64,000 nt of DNA, taken from Roseibium alexandrii DFL-11 (GTDB lineage Bacteria; Pseudomonadota; Alphaproteobacteria; Rhizobiales; Stappiaceae). Positions 53,710 to 61,984 of this stretch are shown piece by piece; within the stretch, counting starts at the first letter, position 1, and each line of letters begins with the position of its first letter. The notes below the pieces were generated by a model, which was not told the origin of the DNA, searched no databases, and was given only the letters and a program-made list of their open reading frames with translations. The position numbers were made by a program, and so were the translations under genes. The stretch is from the NCBI RefSeq assembly GCF_000158095.2, contig NZ_CM011002.1:3611203-3675202 (forward strand). The letters run 5' to 3'.

Positions 53710-55092
53710 ATGCTTGTCTCACACACCCGGATCGTTGACATCGTCGGAGACATCATCCGGATCATGGTGTCCTCAACGAAGAGTGAGGCCGAAGGCCGGC
53801 CCTGTCTCGGGGATTTGGCCATTGTGGAAACCGGCGACGGCACGTCTTCCCTCGCCCAAGTGATCAACATCGACCAGGACATGGTATCCCTCCAGGTCAA
53901 CTCCGGCACAAAGGGGTTGGCCAACAACGCGTCTGTCAGATTTCTCGGAGAACCGGCGAAAGTCACGTACTCCGACAACATCCTTGGCCGCGTGTTTGAT
54001 GGTGCCGGCACCCCGATTGATCAGGGACCGGACCTTTCAACTGACCCAACTGTACCCATAGGCGGTCCCTCAGCAAACCCGATGAAACGGGTGCTCGCCT
54101 CGCGCATGATCCGCACGGATGTGCCGATGATTGATATTTTCAATTGCCTCGTCGAAAGTCAGAAAATCCCGATCTTCTCCGTCTCAGGCGAACCCTACAA
54201 CGCGTTCCTGGCGCGGATCGGGATTCAGGCGGATGCGGATATTGTAGTCTTCGGCGGCCTCGGACTGATTTTCGACGACTACGCCTTTTTCCGGAAACAG
54301 TTTGAAGATGCGGGTGTTTTCCCGCGCACGGTGATGTTCATCAACCAGGCGTCCGACCCGGTTGTCGAACGCCTCCAGGTTCCGGATATGGCTCTGGCCG
54401 TCGCCGAGAAATTCGCGGTTGAGGAAGGCAAGCGCGTCCTGGTCCTGATGACAGATATGACAGCCTTCGCCGATGCCATGAAAGAAGTCTCTATCGCCAT
54501 GGAACGGGTACCAGCCAACCGCGGTTATCCGGGCGACCTCTATTCCCAACTTGCGCGGCGCTATGAAAAAGCCTGTGATTTCAAGGGCTCCGGATCTGTC
54601 ACGATCCTGACGGTAACGACCATGCCGGGCAATGACGTCACACATCCGGTGCCGGACAACACGGGCTACATCACGGAGGGGCAGTTCTATCTGCACAGCG
54701 GTATGCTTGATCCGTTCGGATCTCTCTCGCGTTTGAAGCAGCACGTTATCGGTAAGGTCACCCGGGAAGATCACAACCAGATCATGAACACCATGATCCG
54801 GTTCTATTCCGGTGCACGGGACGCAGAACAGAAGCAGTCCATGGCCTTTGAGTTGTCCGATTATGACCACCAGCTCCTGAAATTCGGAGCTCTCTTCCGC
54901 AAGCGGTTCATGGATATCGAGGTGGCCATTCCTCTTGAGGAAGCACTGGATCTGTGCTGGCAAACTCTCGCCGAGTGTTTCTTGCCCGAACAGCTTTTGA
55001 TGAAACAGGGGCTGATCGACAAATACTTCCCTAGCGAGAAAGCTGTTGCCAAGGACGCAGCTAAAGATGGTGCCGACGGGGAGGCAGCCTGA
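53710..55092 (+). CDS. ntpB: V/A-type ATPase subunit B (non-catalytic)
   Basis: A 460-residue regulatory subunit of the soluble head. The start at 53710 has GAGG 7 bases upstream. The P-loop position reads SVSGEPYNAFLARIG with no Walker A lysine, as expected for the B subunit. The segments DILGRVFDGAG-like DNILGRVFDGAGTPID, ASDPVVERLQVPDMAL and YPGDLYSQLARRYEKA are family typical. First gene of a seven-gene operon; the stop overlaps the subunit D start by one base. Confidence 0.93.
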   Translation: MLVSHTRIVDIVGDIIRIMVSSTKSEAEGRPCLGDLAIVETGDGTSSLAQVINIDQDMVSLQVNSGTKGLANNASVRFLGEPAKVTYSDNILGRVFDGAGTPIDQGPDLSTDPTVPIGGPSANPMKRVLASRMIRTDVPMIDIFNCLVESQKIPIFSVSGEPYNAFLARIGIQADADIVVFGGLGLIFDDYAFFRKQFEDAGVFPRTVMFINQASDPVVERLQVPDMALAVAEKFAVEEGKRVLVLMTDMTAFADAMKEVSIAMERVPANRGYPGDLYSQLARRYEKACDFKGSGSVTILTVTTMPGNDVTHPVPDNTGYITEGQFYLHSGMLDPFGSLSRLKQHVIGKVTREDHNQIMNTMIRFYSGARDAEQKQSMAFELSDYDHQLLKFGALFRKRFMDIEVAIPLEEALDLCWQTLAECFLPEQLLMKQGLIDKYFPSEKAVAKDAAKDGADGEAA

Positions 55093-55715
55093 TGGCCAAG
55101 CTTGCGCTCAACAAGTCATCCCTTGCACGGGAGAGCGCACATCTGTCTGAATACAAACGCTTCCTTCCATCTTTGGAGTTGAAGCGCCTACAGATCATGG
55201 CTGAGCGTGCGAAAGCGAAGGAGACGTCGCTTAGGCTTGATGCGGAATATGAGCGCCGCTTTGACGAGATTGCAAAATCATTACCGATGCTCGCAAACGA
55301 ACAGGTTCCGGTCGAAGGGATCGTGACCCTGAAATCTGTTGAACGGGGTGAACAGAACCTGTCCGGCACTCGGCTGCCGACGCTTGACAACATCGAAGTC
55401 GACGTCAAACCCTATTCTCTTCTCGCTAGGCCGCACTGGGTGGATCCTGCGGTCAACGGGCTGAAAGAACTTTTGAGGCTCCACCTGGAACGCGAGGTTG
55501 CACGGGAGCGGATCGAAAAGCTGATTGATGCCGAAGCGGTGATCTCGCGGCGGGTCAACCTGTTTGAGAAGGTGCTTATCCCGCAAGCGCAGAAGAACAT
55601 CAAAAAGATCCGCATGGCTTTGGCTGACGCCGAACGAGATGCCGTGGTTCGCGCCAAAATTTCCAAGCGCAAGACAGCGGCGCGAAGCGCCGTGAAGGGG
55701 ATGGCTGAGCTATGA
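55092..55715 (+). CDS. ntpD: V/A-type ATPase subunit D (central stalk)
   Basis: A 207-residue coiled-coil protein. N-terminal LALNKSSLARESAHLSEYKR and C-terminal RRVNLFEKVLIPQAQKNIKKIRMALADAER, read in parts, are the two antiparallel helices of the rotor shaft. It links the A3B3 head to the membrane ring. No gene for the usual companion subunit F is found. Confidence 0.9.
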   Translation: MAKLALNKSSLARESAHLSEYKRFLPSLELKRLQIMAERAKAKETSLRLDAEYERRFDEIAKSLPMLANEQVPVEGIVTLKSVERGEQNLSGTRLPTLDNIEVDVKPYSLLARPHWVDPAVNGLKELLRLHLEREVARERIEKLIDAEAVISRRVNLFEKVLIPQAQKNIKKIRMALADAERDAVVRAKISKRKTAARSAVKGMAEL

Positions 55716-57505
55716 GCATAGTGCCCCTCACAAAGGTCAGCCTCGTCGGTGTGCTGGAAGACAAGGAAAAGGTTCTGGAAGCCACACAGGCTTTTGGAGC
55801 GCTGCATCTCATCCCCTTGAGCGATGCTCAAAAGGAGCTTGAAGCGGTGCCGGCCGGGACTGGCCGGGAAGCGGTGGAGGCCCTCCGCTGGCTGATGGAC
55901 GCCCCTGTCCAGCGCTTGCAGGTCACAGACCCGAGCAGCTTTGACCTGAATGAAACAGTCAGCCAATCGGTTGAGAACCGGCGATTGGTCAAAGACTGCG
56001 AAGACCGTTTGGCGCGCCTTAAGAAACGCATTCACGATGTCGAGCCCTGGGGCGAATTCAATTTCACCGATCTGGAAAACCTGAAAGGCAACCGCCTTTG
56101 GTTCTACGTCGTCCCCACTGGAAAACTCAGAGAGATTGATCCGTCAAACAAGGTCCTGGAAGTCGTGCACGCCGATACTTACCGGGCCTATGTTGTGCTG
56201 TTAGCGCCGGACGAGCCGGAGGTTGGCGACATGCCTGTGCCCCGGGTTCATGTCGGCGCGGTGTCTCTCTCAACGCTCAAAAAACACTATGAAGAAGCCG
56301 CGATCGAACTGGAAGAACTACAGCTGACGCGTCAAGCATTGACGAAGTGGCGATTTTTGCTGGCATCAAACCTTGCAGCGGCAAGAGATCAGGCCGTCCG
56401 TCATCGCGCAGGTCTGGAAACCGGAGATGCCGGACGGGTCTTTGTGCTCCAGGCTTGGGCGCGGCAGGACCAGATCGAAGAAATCGAGGCCCTTTCCGGA
56501 GAGATCGGGGTTGCGGCCGTCTTTGATGAGGTAACCGCAGAGGATCAGCCACCGACCTTGCTTGAAAATCGTCCGGGCCTGGCCGCAGGCGAGGATCTCG
56601 TAGAATTCTATCAGACACCGGGATATCGAGACTGGGATCCGTCTGTAATCGTCTACATATCGTTTGTCATCTTCTTCGGCATGATCATGACAGATGCTGG
56701 ATATGGTCTGTTGATCCTGACGCTTCTGTACCTCTTCCGAAAGCGCTTCGGCAGTTCTGAGCAAAGCCGGCGGCTCTTGCGCATGGCCATGTGGCTGATG
56801 GTCTCGACAGCCGCGTTTGGTGTCGCAACGGGCAGCTACTTTGGTATTGCGCCGCCAGAAGGTAGTTTCCTGGCGAAACTCAAGGTCCTGCATCTGAAAG
56901 ACGTCGATACGATGATGAAAATCACGCTGACCATCGGTGTGGTGCACATTGTTCTGGCCAACCTCATGCGCAGCCTCAATGAAACAACCCCGAGCGGGCG
57001 GTTTCAGCCGCTTGGCTGGTGCCTTGTCGCGTTGGGGGGACTCGCGACATTCTTGGGGCAAGGCACGATCTTTGCTACCCTTGGCCCCGGCGCCGTTGTT
57101 GCCGGACTATTGACTGTCGGTTTTTTCGGAAGTGATCGGAAGGTCAATTCGCTTTCGTCCGGCGGGATGCGTGTTTTCGATGGGTTGGCTTCTTTAGCCC
57201 GTGTCGTGAATATCTTTTCCGATGTGCTCAGCTACATGCGGCTTTTTGCATTGGGCCTGGCTGCCGCATCGCTCGCAGAAACCATCAACACGCTTTCCGG
57301 TCAGTTGAATGACGCGGTCCCTGGCGTTGGATTGCTGATTGCTATCCTGGTTCTGATAATAGGCCACTCCATCAACATCGGCCTTGGACTGATTGCAGGG
57401 TGTGTACATGGCCTGCGCCTGAACGTGATTGAGTTTTTTAATTGGGGTTTGAAAGACGAGGGTACGGCCTTCCGTCCATTCAAGAAAGAGGAGACACGCC
57501 TGTGA
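55712..57505 (+). CDS. ntpI: V/A-type ATPase subunit I (a), membrane stator
   Basis: A 597-residue two-part protein: a cytoplasmic N-terminal half with coiled coils (about 1-310) and a C-terminal membrane half with about seven helices starting at PSVIVYISFVIFFGMIMTDAGYG. The essential arginine of the ion channel is in DVLSYMRLFALGLA (about residue 509). It forms the half-channels next to the K ring. It overlaps D by ATGA and K by GTGA. Confidence 0.92.
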   Translation: MSIVPLTKVSLVGVLEDKEKVLEATQAFGALHLIPLSDAQKELEAVPAGTGREAVEALRWLMDAPVQRLQVTDPSSFDLNETVSQSVENRRLVKDCEDRLARLKKRIHDVEPWGEFNFTDLENLKGNRLWFYVVPTGKLREIDPSNKVLEVVHADTYRAYVVLLAPDEPEVGDMPVPRVHVGAVSLSTLKKHYEEAAIELEELQLTRQALTKWRFLLASNLAAARDQAVRHRAGLETGDAGRVFVLQAWARQDQIEEIEALSGEIGVAAVFDEVTAEDQPPTLLENRPGLAAGEDLVEFYQTPGYRDWDPSVIVYISFVIFFGMIMTDAGYGLLILTLLYLFRKRFGSSEQSRRLLRMAMWLMVSTAAFGVATGSYFGIAPPEGSFLAKLKVLHLKDVDTMMKITLTIGVVHIVLANLMRSLNETTPSGRFQPLGWCLVALGGLATFLGQGTIFATLGPGAVVAGLLTVGFFGSDRKVNSLSSGGMRVFDGLASLARVVNIFSDVLSYMRLFALGLAAASLAETINTLSGQLNDAVPGVGLLIAILVLIIGHSINIGLGLIAGCVHGLRLNVIEFFNWGLKDEGTAFRPFKKEETRL

Positions 57506-57951
57506 ACGAATTCGTTGTGGCGCTCGGTTGGTTCGGGCTTTATGCGCCGGTGGCTCTGGGCGCGATCGGCAGTGCCTGGGGCTGTGCTCTGGGCGGCAGC
57601 GCCGCGATCGGCGCAATGCTCGACAGCGATGGCGGTTACGGCCGGTTCATCGGTGTTTCTCTCATGCCGTCCTCTCAGGTGATCTACGGCATCGTCATCA
57701 TGTTCTCGCTCCAGCAAACAACTGTCGATGCAGCAAACGGGGCTGCCATGTTCGGCATTGGTGTACTGTCCGGCTTCACCATGCTGTTCACCGGCATTCG
57801 GCAGGGCGAGGTTCTGGCATCGGCCATTCACGCGTCCAAAGCAAAACCCGAGATTTTCGGTATTTCGCTCGCACCGGCTGCGGTTCTGGAGGGCTTTTCA
57901 GTCTTTGCGCTGGTCTTTGCACTGGTACTCGCCGGAACCATGCCGAGCTAG
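57502..57951 (+). CDS. ntpK: V/A-type ATPase subunit K (c, rotor proteolipid) with sodium-site residues
   Basis: A 149-residue double-hairpin proteolipid with four helices, started at GTG 57502 (overlap GTGA with subunit I; GAGGAG upstream). The ion-binding carboxylate is E130 in AVLEGFSVFAL. S58-Q59 (SSQVIYG) and Q101 (IRQGEV) sit where Thr64-Gln65 and Gln110 bind sodium in Enterococcus hirae NtpK; the Q-to-E step of 29 residues is identical. This predicts sodium instead of proton coupling. Confidence 0.88.
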   Translation: MNEFVVALGWFGLYAPVALGAIGSAWGCALGGSAAIGAMLDSDGGYGRFIGVSLMPSSQVIYGIVIMFSLQQTTVDAANGAAMFGIGVLSGFTMLFTGIRQGEVLASAIHASKAKPEIFGISLAPAAVLEGFSVFALVFALVLAGTMPS

Positions 57952-57960
57952 GAGGCAACC

Positions 57961-58662
57961 ATGTCAGAAACCAAGACCGCCGGAGAGCTTGAAACTGCCG
58001 CAGGTGCTGGTGTTCAGGCGCTAATCGACCGGCTAAAAGCCGAAGGCGTTGAAGCCGGCCAATCCGAAGCCGAAGCCATATTGGCAGATGCCAAGGCAAA
58101 GGCAGAGGCCCTGGTCGCAGAAGCTGAAAAAAGGGCAGCTGCGCTTAAGGCAGCCGCCCGGGCAGAAGCTGCACAGGAGAAAGCTGCCACCGAAGATGGC
58201 CTGAAAGTAGCGGCGAGAGACCTTGTCCTCGATATGCGCAACGAACTCGGCGAACGCATCCAGCAGGAAGCCAAGCGATTGGTAGCCACTACGCTCGCCG
58301 ATGAGGCCTTTTTACAGAAGTTGATCCTTGCGATGGCGGCCAATGCGAAAGAGAGCGCCTCCGTGAGTGATGCTGAGCCGATGGAGATCGTGCTGCCGGA
58401 AAAGATCATGACCTTTGAGGAGTTGAAACAATCTCCGGAAGCGGTCGAGCCTGGAACACTAACACATTTTGTCATTGCGCTTGCCGGGGATGTCTTACGG
58501 GAAGGTGTCACATTCTCCACGGCTCCCGGGTTTGACGGTATCAAGATCAAGCTGACCGGGCGGGACGTTTCCATTGATCTGACCGAAGAGGCCATCGCTA
58601 CGCTCCTAAAGCGCCACCTTCAGCCGAGGCTCAGAGCCGTTATGGAAGGGGTGTTGCGTTAA
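57961..58662 (+). CDS. ntpE: V/A-type ATPase subunit E (peripheral stalk)
   Basis: A 233-residue protein. The N-terminal 110 residues are an Ala/Glu/Lys-rich long helix (AEAILADAKAKAEALVAEAEK), the rest a small globular domain ending TLLKRHL. The strong AGGAGG site lies before the ATG. It is the right-handed coiled-coil stalk; its usual partner G/H is not seen, so either E acts with another protein or G/H is encoded elsewhere. Confidence 0.82.
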   Translation: MSETKTAGELETAAGAGVQALIDRLKAEGVEAGQSEAEAILADAKAKAEALVAEAEKRAAALKAAARAEAAQEKAATEDGLKVAARDLVLDMRNELGERIQQEAKRLVATTLADEAFLQKLILAMAANAKESASVSDAEPMEIVLPEKIMTFEELKQSPEAVEPGTLTHFVIALAGDVLREGVTFSTAPGFDGIKIKLTGRDVSIDLTEEAIATLLKRHLQPRLRAVMEGVLR

Positions 58663-58666
58663 ATCC

Positions 58667-59416
58667 ATGTCCAACCCCCACCAGTACATCGCGCTGATCA
58701 CCGGCCTGCCGCATCTTGGCAAATTGTTCAGCCGCAAGGAGGTGCCGATATCCCAGTACCGGCTGCGCCAGCGCATGGCCATGCTGGAACCGGGGCATGC
58801 AGGCCTGCTGAAAGAAATGGTTGAAGTGACGGCCTGGGCCGGCGTTGCACACATTGAAGACGACTTTGAGGTCATCCAGCGGGCGCGCGAGGTAATCCGT
58901 GATCTGGCTGAATACCCGGATCTCCAGCACCTGGTGACCGGTCGCATGGAAACGCGGACCCTGATTGCAGCTCTTCGGCGGCGGCGGAACGGTCAAGATG
59001 CTGCAGGCGCGATAGAGGCTTGGGGATATGGCCGCTGGTGTTCGTTGATCAAGGCCAATTGGGCCGACCCGGCCTTCGGGCTTGGGCATTTCATGCCTTG
59101 GGTCGCAGACGCGCATCGATTGATCCGGGCAGAAGATCACATAGGCATGGAGCGGTTGGTGCTGACTGAGGTGTACCGCCAGCTGGACCATTATTCCATT
59201 GCTCACGAATTCGATTTTGAAGCTGTCGGAATTTACGTGTTGCGTTGGATTATTGTGGAGCGCTGGTCGCGCTACAACGCTGAGCAGGCTCGTGATCGTC
59301 TTAAAACACTCGTCGCAGAAGCTCTGAACCCATCGGGCACGGCAGCCGTGGTTCAGTCCGTTTCTGCCGAACTTTTTACCGAAACTTCTCCATCTCTTGA
59401 GGGAGTTCTCCCATGA
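58667..59416 (+). CDS. DUF2764-type protein of the V/A-ATPase operon (possible C/d-like subunit)
   Basis: A 249-residue soluble, helix-rich protein. The opening (YIALITGLPHLGKLF) matches DUF2764 proteins that occur only in bacterial V/A-ATPase operons of the Chlamydia/Bacteroidetes kind, always beside subunits E and A. Repeated helical pairs with scattered Trp and Tyr resemble the topology of the C/d subunit that caps the rotor ring, which is otherwise missing here. Function is inferred from position only. It overlaps subunit A by four bases. Confidence 0.65.
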   Translation: MSNPHQYIALITGLPHLGKLFSRKEVPISQYRLRQRMAMLEPGHAGLLKEMVEVTAWAGVAHIEDDFEVIQRAREVIRDLAEYPDLQHLVTGRMETRTLIAALRRRRNGQDAAGAIEAWGYGRWCSLIKANWADPAFGLGHFMPWVADAHRLIRAEDHIGMERLVLTEVYRQLDHYSIAHEFDFEAVGIYVLRWIIVERWSRYNAEQARDRLKTLVAEALNPSGTAAVVQSVSAELFTETSPSLEGVLP

Positions 59417-61248
59417 CCAGTCATGTTCAGCTTCCGGAGCCGACAGCTGAAATCATCGCCGTCCAGGACGACCTTGTGACACTGGCGCCCCTCGGGGAGG
59501 CCCCTCTGATCAAGAACGAGGTTGTCTATATCATCCCGCACGGTCCGGAACGGGAAGGAAAGCCCCGTGAATACCTGAAAGCCGAAGTGTTGCGGGTCCG
59601 CGGCAAATCAGCCGAAGCGCAGGTTTTTGAAAATACGGCCGGTGTCCGGGTCGGGGACAAGGTAATCCAAAGCGGCGAGATGTTGTCCGTCGCTCTGGGA
59701 CCAGGCCTCTTGAGCACGGTCTTTGACGGCCTGCAGAACCCCTTGGCGGATATAGCGGCGGAACATGGATTTTTCCTGCCGCGCGGTGTTTTGACCAATG
59801 CGCTTGACCGAACCCGCAAATGGGCATTTGAACCCAAAGTTGCGTCGGGCACCCCGGTCAATGCGGGCGACACGCTCGGTCTTGTACCGGAAGGACGCTT
59901 CAATCACCGAATCATGGTGCCGTTTGGTCTCAAGGGAACCTGGACTGTTGAGCGGATCCGGGAAGGAACCTTCACCATTGAAGAGGTGGTGGTCACCTTG
60001 AAGGACGATCGCGGCCAAACCCGGGATTTGACCATGGTGCAACACTGGCCGGTGCGCCGGGCAATCCCGGATGCTTTGGTAAAAGCGGGTCAAAGTGAGC
60101 GCCTCTATCCAAGCGAGCCTCTGATTACGACCTTGCGTCTGATCGACACGTTCTTCCCGATTGCCCGCGGCGGCATGGGCTGTATTCCAGGGCCCTTCGG
60201 AGCTGGAAAAACGGTTTTGCAGTCACTGATTTCGAGGTTCTCTGCGGTCAACATTGTGATCGTGGTGGCTTGCGGCGAACGTGCGGGCGAGGTGGTGGAA
60301 ACCATCACCGAATTTCCCGATCAGCCGGACCCGTCCGGCGACGGCACCTTGATGGATCGCACAGTCATCATCTGTAACACATCCTCCATGCCGGTCGCAG
60401 CCCGCGAAGCCTCAATATATACCGGCATCACGCTCGGCGAGTATTACCGCCAGATGGGCTATGACGTCCTCCTGATCGCGGACAGCACATCCCGCTGGGC
60501 TCAGGCCATGCGTGAAACTTCGGGGCGCCTGGAAGAAATTCCGGGCGAAGAAGCCTTCCCAGCCTATCTCGATTCGGCAATCAAGGGGATCTATGAGCGC
60601 GCAGGTGTCCTGAAGACCATCACCGGTGATACGGGCAGTTTGACCATGATCGGCACGGTCTCGCCAGCCGGTGGAAACTTTGAAGAGCCGGTGACACAAT
60701 CGACGCTTGGAACTGTCAAAACCTTCCTTGGTCTTTCTTCGGAGCGGGCCTACAAGCGGTTTTACCCCGCCGTGGATCCTCTGTTGTCCTGGTCCCGCTA
60801 TCACACCCAATTGCGAGATTGGTATCATGAAAACATCGGGCCCGATTGGGTGCCGCGCGTTGAAGAAATGATCGAACTCCTTGCCAAGGGGGATGAAATC
60901 ACGCGCATGATGCAAGTGACCGGGGAAGAAGGTGTGTCGACCGAAGACTTTGTTCTGCAACAAAAGGCCCTCTTCCTGGACATGGTCTATCTACAGCAGG
61001 ACGCGTTTGACGATGTGGATGTCTCCGCGCCGCTGGCGCGCCAGCAAGAGACCTTTGATCTCGTCTACAAGATCGCCCGGACACCTTTTGAGTTCGAGGA
61101 CAAAGATTCGGCTCGCAAGTTTTTCACCGAACAAACATCCCTGTTCAAAAACCTGAACTACTCGGCAGACGGCAGCCAGGAACGTCAGCAGCTGCTCAAG
61201 CGGATTGAGACGGGCGTCCACGCGGCTCCGCAGCGCCTGACGGATTGA
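59413..61248 (+). CDS. ntpA: V/A-type ATPase subunit A (catalytic)
   Basis: A 611-residue catalytic subunit. Walker A GPFGAGKTVLQS (about 257-268), the glutamate-bearing ACGERAGEVVE, and Walker B-type DVLLIADSTSRWAQAMRE are complete. The non-homologous insert (about 110-200) that separates V/A-type A subunits from F1 beta is present. It binds and hydrolyses ATP at the A-B interfaces. Last gene of the operon. Confidence 0.95.
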   Translation: MTSHVQLPEPTAEIIAVQDDLVTLAPLGEAPLIKNEVVYIIPHGPEREGKPREYLKAEVLRVRGKSAEAQVFENTAGVRVGDKVIQSGEMLSVALGPGLLSTVFDGLQNPLADIAAEHGFFLPRGVLTNALDRTRKWAFEPKVASGTPVNAGDTLGLVPEGRFNHRIMVPFGLKGTWTVERIREGTFTIEEVVVTLKDDRGQTRDLTMVQHWPVRRAIPDALVKAGQSERLYPSEPLITTLRLIDTFFPIARGGMGCIPGPFGAGKTVLQSLISRFSAVNIVIVVACGERAGEVVETITEFPDQPDPSGDGTLMDRTVIICNTSSMPVAAREASIYTGITLGEYYRQMGYDVLLIADSTSRWAQAMRETSGRLEEIPGEEAFPAYLDSAIKGIYERAGVLKTITGDTGSLTMIGTVSPAGGNFEEPVTQSTLGTVKTFLGLSSERAYKRFYPAVDPLLSWSRYHTQLRDWYHENIGPDWVPRVEEMIELLAKGDEITRMMQVTGEEGVSTEDFVLQQKALFLDMVYLQQDAFDDVDVSAPLARQQETFDLVYKIARTPFEFEDKDSARKFFTEQTSLFKNLNYSADGSQERQQLLKRIETGVHAAPQRLTD

Positions 61249-61493
61249 TATCGCACGCCCAGAAGCTGCCGAACTGATCAGATCACTCATCGAGAAGATC
61301 GTTTTGACACCGGACGAACGTGAAGACCGTCTGGTTGTTGATCTTTACGGTGACCTGGCTGGGATCCTTGCGATCTCGACGGACCACCCGTCTCTTTCCA
61401 ACGTGGACGAGACAGAGATCCTCAAACACAAAAAGCTCCTGGAGCCGGGTAAGGCTGCAAGAGCGTATGATTTTGATGATCAGCAAGTTAAGT
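61247..61493 (+). pseudogene. C-terminal relic of a serine-type site-specific recombinase
   Basis: Directly after subunit A, the frame from 61247 reads DIARPEAAELIRSLIEKIVL, then DRLVVDLYGDLAGIL, the conserved end of large serine recombinases. The catalytic and DNA-binding parts are absent and there is no start codon. The frame continues into tRNA-fMet sequence. This is the scar of an element that once used or bordered this tRNA. Confidence 0.7.
61429..61447 (-). terminator. Possible terminator of the rRNA operon
   Basis: Downstream of tRNA-fMet on the minus strand, GCTC-CAG-GAGC is followed by TTTTT. The stem is only 4-5 bp, so it is weak evidence. Confidence 0.3.
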
Positions 61494-61570
<77 letters not shown>

Positions 61571-61598
61571 TTAAGGTGGAGGCTATCGTTGAAGAGAT

Positions 61599-61628
61599 GT
61601 GCTCAAGGTGCCCGAAGGGCGGTAGCAC
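61599..61628 (-). repeat. UUCG-loop hairpin repeat, copy A (5S to tRNA spacer)
   Basis: A 30-base unit with outer stem GTGCT/AGCAC and inner stem GCCC-TTCG-GGGC-type (minus strand reading). Compared with copies B and C, the inner stem has changed on both sides, keeping pairing. Confidence 0.7.
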
Positions 61629-61665
61629 ACTTTGAATGAAGAGCTTTCCAAATTGCGCTTTGCAG

Positions 61666-61782
61666 GCCTGGCAGCGACCTACTCTCCCACACCTTAAGAT
61701 GCAGTACCATTAGCGCTGGGGAGTTTCACGGCCGAGTTCGGGATGGGATCGGGTGGGGGCTCCCCGCTAGAGCCACCAGGCC
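61666..61782 (-). rRNA. rrf: 5S ribosomal RNA
   Basis: About 117 bases. On the minus strand it begins near GGCCTGGTGGCTCTAGCG and ends near CGCTGCCAGGCC; the conserved loop sequence with CGAACTCGG is present. Ends are placed by stem pairing and are approximate. Confidence 0.92.
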
Positions 61783-61842
61783 GGCGAAGGGCAATTTGGA
61801 TGTAAAACTGGTCTGTTTTGTTTTTTTTAGATGATTTCAAAC

Positions 61843-61872
61843 GTGCTCAAGTAGGCCGAAGGCCGGTAGCAC
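61843..61872 (-). repeat. UUCG-loop hairpin repeat, copy B (23S to 5S spacer)
   Basis: A 30-base unit: outer stem GTGCT/AGCAC, inner stem GGCC/GGCC around a TTCG loop on the minus strand. Identical to copy C except for the compensated outer-stem pair. Confidence 0.75.
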
Positions 61873-61917
61873 ACTAAAATGATCTTTTACAAGGCGCCAA
61901 GGGCGCTTTTAAAACTC

Positions 61918-61947
61918 GCGCTCAAGTAGGCCGAAGGCCGGTAGCGC
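61918..61947 (-). repeat. UUCG-loop hairpin repeat, copy C (23S to 5S spacer)
   Basis: A 30-base unit. The outer stem reads GCGCT/AGCGC, a paired change from the GTGCT/AGCAC of copy B, so the stem is preserved. Inner stem and loop are as in copy B. Confidence 0.75.
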
Positions 61948-61984
61948 AAGATAAGATGAACATTGACTAATGAGAGGATCAAGC

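Larger units (their letters stand above)
61783..61984 (-). other. 23S-5S spacer with repeat hairpins and AT-rich tracts
   Basis: The 200-base spacer contains two copies of the UUCG hairpin, an extra hairpin (61891-61909; GCGCC/GGCGC core with A/T flank) and a T-rich block (61815-61830). There is no gene. Confidence 0.7.
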
